Shown: piece by piece, positions 56,579 to 64,000 of the stretch | Numbering within the stretch: position 1 is the stretch's first letter | Layout of the letters: each line of letters opens with the position of its first letter | Source: Anaeramoeba ignava | Taxonomy: Eukaryota; Metamonada; Anaeramoebidae | Direction: 5' to 3' | DNA: 64,000 bases | NCBI GenBank assembly: GCA_028826165.1 | Contig: JAPDFW010000054.1 | Span: 12,501 to 76,500 of the forward strand | The notes under the pieces: model-generated | The model's database searches: none | What the model saw: the letters and a program-made list of their open reading frames with translations, nothing else | What the model was told of the DNA's origin: nothing | Program-made: the position numbers and the translations under genes

Positions 56579-57469
56579 TTATTTACTAAATTCTTGAAAA
56601 TATTGAAATCCAATCCTTTTTTCAATTTCATAATTAAAATCTGTTTCAAATTCTTCAAATTCAAAATTTTCCACATTTAAATTCCAATCCAAAACAGACA
56701 TAATTTCTCTTTCCAATTTGTTAACAAAATCAATTTCAAGATTATCAAGATCAGCCCAAAATTCATTTGAATCACATTCATCTTCAAGAAATTTTGAAGA
56801 AATCATAAAACAAATAAGAATATATTGACAAAGAGAAGGAAGTGTTTGTCTTTCTTTTAAAAATTTAATTAATTCATTTCTTCTTGTTAATAAAAAAGCA
56901 GAATAAAAAAAAACTTTATTTGAAATTCCTGATGTAAGAATTATTCTTTTTGTAAAGTTAGTGAGTGAATAAAGAATTATTTTTTTCAGTTTTGTTGTTC
57001 CATTCCATTTTGGAGCATCAAGAATTTGTTTAATCAATTGACAAAATATTTCTTTTTAAGATTTTTTAAATTAAATATTTTTGGATTAAATAAATATTTT
57101 TGGATTAAATAAATATTTTTGAATTAAATAAATATTTTTTGGATTAAATATTTCTTTTTAATATTTCTTTTTAATTAAGAAAAAACCTATCATTATTTGT
57201 CTTTTTATTGGATCTTCTTCTTCTTGTTCTGTCTCTAAAAAATTTAATTTTGATTTTTCAATTTCTTTTGGAATTTGAATTTTTTCTTTTTTGGAAAAAC
57301 AATTTCTTTTATTTGAATTTGATTTTGAATTTGAATTTGATTTTGAATTTGATTTTGATTTTGATTTTGATTTTGATTTTGAATTTGAATTTGATTTTGA
57401 ATTTAAATTTAAATTGGAAATGGAATTTGTTGTTTGAAATAATAGAAAATGTTTTCTTGAATTGATCAT
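56579..57469 (-). CDS. Cyclin-box protein (Pho80/cyclin-like), 2 exons
   Basis: Exons on minus are 57469-57187 and 57051-56579, in total 756 nt (251 residues), phase 1 (RQIMI|EIFCQL). Exon 1 encodes a Ser/Lys/Asn-rich disordered N-terminus ([12 protein letters not shown]) and an acidic linker. Exon 2 encodes the cyclin box. It has NKVFFYSAFLLTRRNEL, LPSLCQYILICFMISSKFLE (the LxxxCxxxAxKFxE helix of cyclins), then EIDFVNKLEREIMSVLDWNL (the helix that in cyclins reads LxxLExxLLxxLxWxL). The single box and short C-terminus favour the Pho80/cyclin-P/Y group. Partner kinase not inferable. It shares a divergent promoter with the TRIP12 gene. Confidence 0.82.
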
Positions 57470-57736
57470 TAAATGAAATGAAAAGAAAAAAATAATTAAA
57501 GATTTTGTAAAAGGAAAAAAATTTAAATTTAAATTTAAATTCCTTTTTTTTTTTTTGAAATTTGACTTTGAAAAATTAAGAAAAAAAGAAATTGAAAGGA
57601 AAAAAGTGGAAAAAGTTTTTTATTTTTTTATTTTTTATTTTTTAAAAAAAAAATCCAACTTTGAAATTTCATTTTTTTATTTTTTTATTTTTTTATTTTT
57701 TTTTTCCTTTTTTAAAAATAATAATTATAAAAATAA
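57470..57736. promoter_or_regulatory. Divergent promoter, cyclin / TRIP12-like gene
   Basis: The cyclin side has aaatgaaatgaaaag. The TRIP12 side has A-tracts, a 12-T run (57547-57558) and TTTCATTTTTTTATTTTTTTATTTT (57670-57700) before the ATG at 57737. No coding content is convincing. Confidence 0.4.
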
Positions 57737-60700
57737 ATGGATGGTTTAATTCAACAAATAAATTTAGCAGAACTTTCATTAAAACTTGTTATTTTAACAG
57801 AAATTAATGAAAGAATAGCATTAGGAAATGAAGATTCACTTTAATTTCATGGAGGTTTGTTTTTAATTTAAAATTAAAATTCATTTTAAAATTCTCTTAT
57901 TAAAATAAAAATTAAAATCAATTTCAAATAAAGAAGAAATTTTGTTGATTCATTTTAGGTTTTAAAATTTAAATTTAAAATTAAAATTAAAATTAAAATT
58001 AAAATTAAAATTAAAATTAAAATTAAAATTAAAATTAAAATTAAAATTAAAATTAAAATTAAAATTAAAATTATAATTCATTTTAAAATTAAAATTAAAA
58101 TTAATTCATAAAACAAAAGTTCTTGGTATTAGAGCCATTGCAAATCTTATAGAATCAATTCCAACAGCAACAAGAGCTGTTGTACATTCAGATGTATTAC
58201 AAGGATTAATCTCCCAATTATCAACATTCAAAGATCTTGATTTAGCCGAATTAACACTAAGTGTTTGGAAATCTATATAAAAAGAAAAAGAAAAAACGAA
58301 TAGAATCTTAATTCTTTTATAAAAATAAATATTCTTAATTATAAAAGGTTATTGAAAAACTCACCCATGAACATAATAGAGAAGTACTTAGAAATGGAGG
58401 ATTGGTTTCTGTATTGCAATTTATTGATTTCTTTTCTGTTCATGGACAAAAGATATCTGCAGCTGCAGCTGCAAATATGTGTCGTTCAATTCCAGATAGT
58501 TCAAATGATGCTGTTATTTCTGCAGTTCCTTTATTAATAAAAACTTTAAATTTTCATGAACAAAAAGGTAAATACAAACCATTCTAATTGATTTCAAAAA
58601 ATGTTTAATTTTTGTGGTTTTTGCTTTCCTTTTATTATGATGATTAACAAAAACCACAAAAAAATTGTTTTTAGTTGTTGATTTATGTTGTTTATCTATT
58701 GAAAGAATTTGCGACCATTTTATTAATTTTTCTGACAAATTTATTCAATTACAAACTGATGAAATGCTTCAAAAATTAATTTTATTGATTCAAAATACAA
58801 CAACTTCTCTTGCAACTTCCATTTCAGCAATTAAAATATTAACAAATTTTTGTATTAAAAATCCACCAATAACTTTAAAATTATATAAATTGGATATTTT
58901 TACTATTTTACAAAAATTATTGAATCCTTACAACAAACAAGAAACAGGTATTTCAAAAAGCAAAAAAACAAGAATATAATAATTTTTTTTTTAAAAAAAA
59001 TATATTTATATTTATATTCATAGAATTAGTCCAATCTTCTTCACCAAATTTAAATGAAGTTTTTTGTTCTACAAATAAGCTATTCCATATTATAACATTT
59101 ATATCAAATTTATTACCACCAATATCTTTTGAAATTCTTCCAGAACATATCCAACAACCACTATGTATTGAATCTATTTATGCAAATTTAATAGAGAAAA
59201 TGTCTTCCTTCCAAAATCCATTGGATGACAACAATGAGCATCTTGAATTGTTAAAAAAAAACCCAGATTTTCTTACTCAATTTGCTTCAAGTTTGCTCAA
59301 TTCAATTCTTTTTGTTTATGATGAAGTTATTGAACCTTATATTAATATCCAATGTCTGCTTATTATTTTCAAATCTTTTTATTGGCTCAATCAATTAGAT
59401 CCAACAAATTCGATTTTTGTTTATGAAGAGGAATTCCAATCTGTTTCAGAATTCATTATTAGTTTAGTTTCTCCTCATCTTGATTCTCATATTATTGGAT
59501 TTGGAATTCAACTCTCTTTTGTACTTCTACAAAATAATGAAGTTTTCAAATATTTTTTTCTCACTAATGGATTACTTGATAATTTTCATTCTTTATTAAA
59601 TCTTTATTCTCCATTATCTAATGATTTTATTTTAATTTCAAAATTATATGAAGATTTAGAAAAAGAAAAAGAAAAAGAAAATTTAGAAAAAGAAAAAGAA
59701 AAAGAAAATTTAGAAAAAGAAAAAGAAAATTTAGAAAAAGAAGATTTAGAAAAAGAAAAAGAAAAAGAAAAAGAAAAAGAAAATAATTTACAAAATAATA
59801 GAAAAAGAAAATATAAACCAAAAGAAGAAAAGTTGGTGGGCAAGAAGAAAAGAAAAAAGAAAAGCAAAAAAAGAAAGAAAACTTAAACTAAAAACACAAA
59901 AAGAAAAAGAAAAAGAAAAACCCAAAAAGAAGCGTTTTTTCTTTTTCGGTTCTCGTAAAAAATCAAACAAAGAAAAAAAAGAAATATCAAAATCACATAA
60001 TGTTAAAATTAATCAACTTCCAGAACCACAAAAAAAGACTAAAATCAATTATAATTCCCAAACAGCATTGTGGATTGTGAAAAAAATTCAAGTTATAATT
60101 CATCTATTTTTTAATGAATACCAAAATCCCAAATCAAACAATTTAAAAATTTACAAAATTGATGTTCAAATTTCAAACAAGCATTTCAATGAAAAAACTC
60201 AACAATTTTCAGATTTTAAATTTAAAACAAAAAAAATTAAGCAAAATAATCATGAAATTAAATCTAATTTAAAAGATGATCAAAATCAAGATCAACAATT
60301 TCATTTTGATAAATCTCGTCCAAAAATGAAAACTTCTAAATCAGCACCAGAATTCAAGCAAACTATTCAGCAAATGATAACTCGAAGTTCTTCTTATCAA
60401 TTTAAAACATCTTTTTCTCGTTTGAAACAGTTAGCAAAAGGATATGAATATTAAAGAAAAATATGATGAAACTATCCATCAATTATCCACGATTTTTTCA
60501 GAAGAAAAACTATTTATTAGCAATTTTGATTTGATTGAAAGTGGGATTTTGGATTCTTTATTATCTTTTTTAACAATACAAAAGATTCTCCATACAAAAT
60601 CCTTTCCAATGATGAGGAAATAAATGATTTGATTGAAAGAATACGCAGTTTTTCAAAATATTTTTTCAGAACACAAGATAAAAATCAAAATCTAAATGAA

Positions 60701-63679
60701 AATCAAAATCAAAATCTAAATGAAAATCAAAATCAAAATCAAAATCAAAATCAAAACCAAAATGAAAATCAAAACCAAAATGAAAATCAAAATCAAAATC
60801 AAAATCAAAATCAAATTCAAAATCAAAATCAAAATCAAAATCAAAATCAAAATCAAAATCAAAATCAAAATCAAATTCAAAATCAAATTCAAAATCAAAA
60901 TCAAAATGAAGAATATCATCTTATTATTAGTGAAGATAAAGATAAAGAAAATGAAAATGAAAATGAAAACAAAAATATTGAAACTCAAGAAAACAACAAT
61001 ATTTCTCCATTTCACATTTTAGTTCGTAAATTACAGCAAATACTCAATAAATTCGAACAATTTCCTGTAATATTACTTTCTCAACCAAAACATCAGCTTT
61101 TTGATCGATTGATCCGAATAATTTTTATTACACCAAGAAATGAAAAGAAAATACTCAAAATTTCAAGTGATGAAATTTATATAGATCCTTTCATTACAGT
61201 AAAAAAAATGAAGAAAGTTATCACAGATAAAATATATGGAAACGTGAATATTTTTGATCAGATTTATGAGGAGTTATTACTATAGTTATTCAAATGAAGA
61301 AGATAATGAAAGAGTTCATGAAATTTTAATTCCAGATAAAGAAATTGAGAATCAGTACAATATTTTTGAAAAGAATAACTCTGATTTATTATCACCCATC
61401 ATTAGAAAACCAAATAACGCCAATCAAGTACCTATTAACTCTTGAAATTCAAGGAGTTGCTCTTGAATCTCAACGCTGTTTATTGCAAGAATTGTATAAA
61501 ATTTTGTTTCTAAATCACCATTCAAAAAACGAAAAGGATTTTTTGGTTAAATCATTGAGCGAAGAATATCATGGATTAATAGACCACATTTTTGAAAGTT
61601 CACATGAAATTATTATTAGAAGTTCAGAAGCAAAGAATCATCAAGAAAAATCCCCCAAAAAATCATTAACAAAACATAATTCAAAAACTAAAACGAAAAA
61701 TCCAAACAAAAAGATCAAAACCAAAAACGAAAATTCGAATCAAAAACCCAAAAAGCACACTTTGAAGGATAATCTTTCCAATATCCCAACTAAAAGAAAT
61801 GAAAATTTAACGAATTTATTAGAAAAATATGGATCTCTTCAATCATGGATTCGAAAGTTAATTTTTTTGGAGAAAGACGAAGATTTTTTTCAAGTTAAAA
61901 TTCCCAATTTGAATGAAGAAGAAAAACAGGATTTTTTGCAAAACCAAAAACTTGCACTAAAAATAATTAAGTTACTTTATGCCTTGCATGAAATAAACAA
62001 AAGTTGGTTTTTTCTTGAACAGATTGATGAGAACTTTATTAATTATATCAATTCTTACCAACAAGCAATTTCAGATTCTGAATTTATTTCCAAAAGATTA
62101 TCATTAAAGCTTTTCCGGCAACTTGGAGATCAATTTATAGTTTATAGTTATTATTCAATGCCGAAGTGGATTGCGATGTTGATGAAGAAGGATTTCCTGT
62201 TTCTTTTTCCTTTCAATGTTAGGCTTTTGTATTTCAGATTAAAATTGGTTGGGATAGTTCGTTCAGTCTTGCAATTACAAATGAGTTTGGAGAAGCATGT
62301 TGAGGATTACAAGAACATCAAGCTTCTCCGTTTAAACCGATTCAAAATACGAATTGATCGCAAAATGTTGATGAAAAGCTTTATCAAATTAATGAAAATG
62401 CCCAAAATTCGAGGGGAATTGATGGTTGAAGTTGAGTATTTCGACGAAGTTGGAGTTGGATCAGGACCAACAAACGAATTTTTTGATATCATTTCCCACG
62501 AATTGCAAAAGAAATATCTTGGTATTTGGATTGATCATGGAACAAATAAAAAGGATATTTATGATTCTTATGCAGAAACATCTTTTGGATTGTTTCCGTG
62601 TCCTTTGCTACAAGAAGAACTTGCCATAACTTTCAAGAGTTTTGAATCAAAATCGATCGAAGATTTTACAGTTTCTAGATTGGAGTTATTTTATTATATT
62701 GGGATATTTGTTGCACGTGCTATTATGGATGAAAGAATTTTAGATTTGTCTTTTTCATATCCTTTTTTCAAGTTAATAACTGGTGAATCTTTAACAATTA
62801 ATGATTTATTTTTGATTGAACCAGAAATTGCTAAAGCAATGATAGAATTTTCATGGTTAGTGACAAAATATGAAACAATTAAAAAAGACAGGATTGAACA
62901 AAAAATACGAGAAAAAGAAGAGAAATTAAAACGAAAAAAAGAAGAAGAGTCGAATGAAAACGATGAAGAAAAATCAATCAAAGTATCTCTTACTCGTGAG
63001 GAAGAGCTAGAAATTGAATCAGAACTTGAAGAAATGGAGGAGCTTAAGTATAAAAAGGTGAAAATTTCTGATCTAAGTTTAGATTTCACTCTTCCAGGTT
63101 ACCAAGAGATTGAGTTAATCCCGAATGGAAAAGAAACAGATGTTCAACTATCAAATTTATCCAAATATGTTCAACTTGTGTTGGAATATAAATTGGATGT
63201 TGGAATTCGAAAACAAGTTGGAGCATTTAAGAGAGGATTTAGTGAGGTTTTTCCTATTGAAAATATATCAATTTTTACATTTGAAGAATTTGATACACTT
63301 GATTAATGGATATCAAGAAAAATGGACAAAAGAATTATTATTAGAAAATATTAAATGTGAGCATGGATACACTGAAAAAGATAATCTTGTTCAGAATCTT
63401 GTGGAAATTTTATGTGATTTGGATCCAACAGAACAAAAACTTTTTTTGAAATTTGTAACAGGAAATTCTCGTCTTCCTGTTGGCGGAATTGCATGTCTTA
63501 ATCCAAGGCTTACTGTTGTTAAAAAGGATGTTGGCTGGTGTTTTCCTGATGATTATCTTCCTACTGTTATGACTTGTGCTAATTATTTAAAAATACCAGA
63601 TTATTCGACAAAAGATGTTTTGAAGAAAAGAATATTTAAAGCAATGAGAGATGGGCAATCAAGTTTTCATTTATCTTGA
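57737..63679 (+). CDS. TRIP12: TRIP12/UFD4-type HECT ubiquitin ligase, multi-exon with several frame breaks
   Basis: Exon starts and ends that fit: 57737 to about 57850, 58120-58262, 58348-58567, 58675-58947, then 59024-63679. The N-terminal armadillo part has ALGNEDSL, RAIANLIESIP, ISAAAAANMCRSIPDSSND and EKLFISNFDLIESGILDSLL. The C-terminal HECT has YFDEVGVGSGPTNEFFDIIS, LSLDFTLPGYQEIELIPNG, KLFLKFVTGNSRLPVGGIAC, LNPRLTVV, the catalytic Cys in PTVMTCANYLKIPDYS and the end SFHLS, as in TRIP12. The reading frame changes at about 59.8-59.9 kb, 60436-60439 (A-run), 60566-60571 (T-run), about 61260, about 61400 and about 63300; exon 1 hits a stop at 57842. An ARM segment between exons 1 and 2 is missing. 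Either several assembly indels or a decaying gene. Confidence 0.82.
57958..58078 (+). repeat. TRIP12 intron: (AAAATT)n repeat
   Basis: An aaaatt run lies between exon 1 and the exon at 58120. Just upstream (57925-57956) is a non-repeat scrap (aataaagaagaaattttgtt) that could encode NKEEIL, part of the ARM segment missing from the model. Confidence 0.6.
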
Positions 63680-64000
63680 ACCAAACTTTTGAAAAATTTA
63701 TTTAAAAATTTATTCCGAAATCTATTTAAAAATTTATTCAATAATTTATTCCAAAATTTATTTAAAAATTGATTTAAAAATTGATTTAAAAATTTATTTA
63801 ATAATTTATTTAATAATTTATTTAAAAATTTATTTAAAAATTTATTCCGAAATTGATTTAAAAATTTACTCCAAAATTTATTTAAAAATTGATTTAAAAA
63901 TTTATTTAAAAATTTATTTAATAATTTATTTAAAAATCTATTCAAAAATTTATTCCGAAATTGATTTACAAATTTATTTTAAAATCTATTTAAAAATTTA
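63680..64000. repeat. 3' flank of TRIP12: (TTTAAAAATTTATT) repeat
   Basis: It consists of aaaaatttattta, aaaaattgattta and ccgaaattgattta units up to the window edge. No gene. Confidence 0.8.

Noticed and set aside
1-64000. tRNA, rRNA, retrotransposon or viral genes
   Set aside because: I found no cloverleaf with the usual A/B boxes, no rRNA-like segment and no reverse transcriptase, integrase or transposase motif on either strand; a covariance and profile search would be needed to be sure.

Overview
Nuclear genome of a free-living-type unicellular eukaryote. The sequence is extremely AT-rich. Spliceosomal introns with GT...AG ends are frequent, the standard code is used (TAA, TAG and TGA all end genes), coding regions are full of Asn/Gln/Lys/Glu low-complexity tracts, and BTB and ankyrin proteins are common. 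The set ankyrin-BTB, BTB-TLDc and FG-GAP/FN3 receptor on such a background reminds me of Anaeramoeba-like amoebae; that taxonomic guess is only moderately supported.

About 20 genes are packed head-to-head and tail-to-tail. Most have no useful single ORF, so I rebuilt them exon by exon; for nearly all, the exon lengths sum to an exact multiple of three and the joined protein follows its family. In order: 3' end of a tandem-BTB protein (1-516); FG-GAP/FN3 membrane receptor (849-4115); prolidase PEPD (4313-8332); TTC27 (8756-11955); ARS2/SRRT, minus (12060-13973); ankyrin-BTB protein with a long NERDKF array (14204-18360); nucleoporin NUP155, minus (18425-22755); mRNA cap methyltransferase RNMT, minus (23605-24635); LSm4, minus (24980-25757); eIF3k (25857-27233); AZUL-HECT ligase UBE3A, minus (27447-31140); MPP6 (31309-32073); a disordered protein, minus (32271-33515); a CpG-rich HAT-repeat RNA-processing protein, minus (34113-39791); a C2-EML fusion (39970-45239); an exon-per-repeat ankyrin protein, minus (45789-47798); SLY1/SCFD1 (47904-51447); a CS-Sel1-tail-anchor protein, minus (51634-54798); BTB-TLDc (54899-56320); a cyclin, minus (56579-57469); and a TRIP12/UFD4-type HECT ligase (57737-63679).

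The content is mainly housekeeping: cap and RNA biology (RNMT, SRRT, LSm4, MPP6, HAT protein), translation (eIF3k), nuclear pore (NUP155), ER-Golgi fusion (SLY1), ubiquitin ligation (UBE3A, TRIP12) and cytoskeleton (EML). It is not an operon-like system.

The most unusual material lies in architecture and gene structure. Points to note are a C2 domain fused to an EML protein; an ankyrin gene in which every repeat is one phase-0 exon; an LSm4 gene whose first coding exon is only ATG; shattered, collinear copies of exon sequence inside two introns; a shared T-tract/CATTTTT motif before nearly every start codon; a structured, possibly U1-like RNA element inside an intron; and a CpG-rich gene in an otherwise AT-rich region. 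Several genes (RNMT, UBE3A, ankyrin-BTB, TRIP12) carry small indels in homopolymers or tandem repeats, which suggests residual assembly errors.
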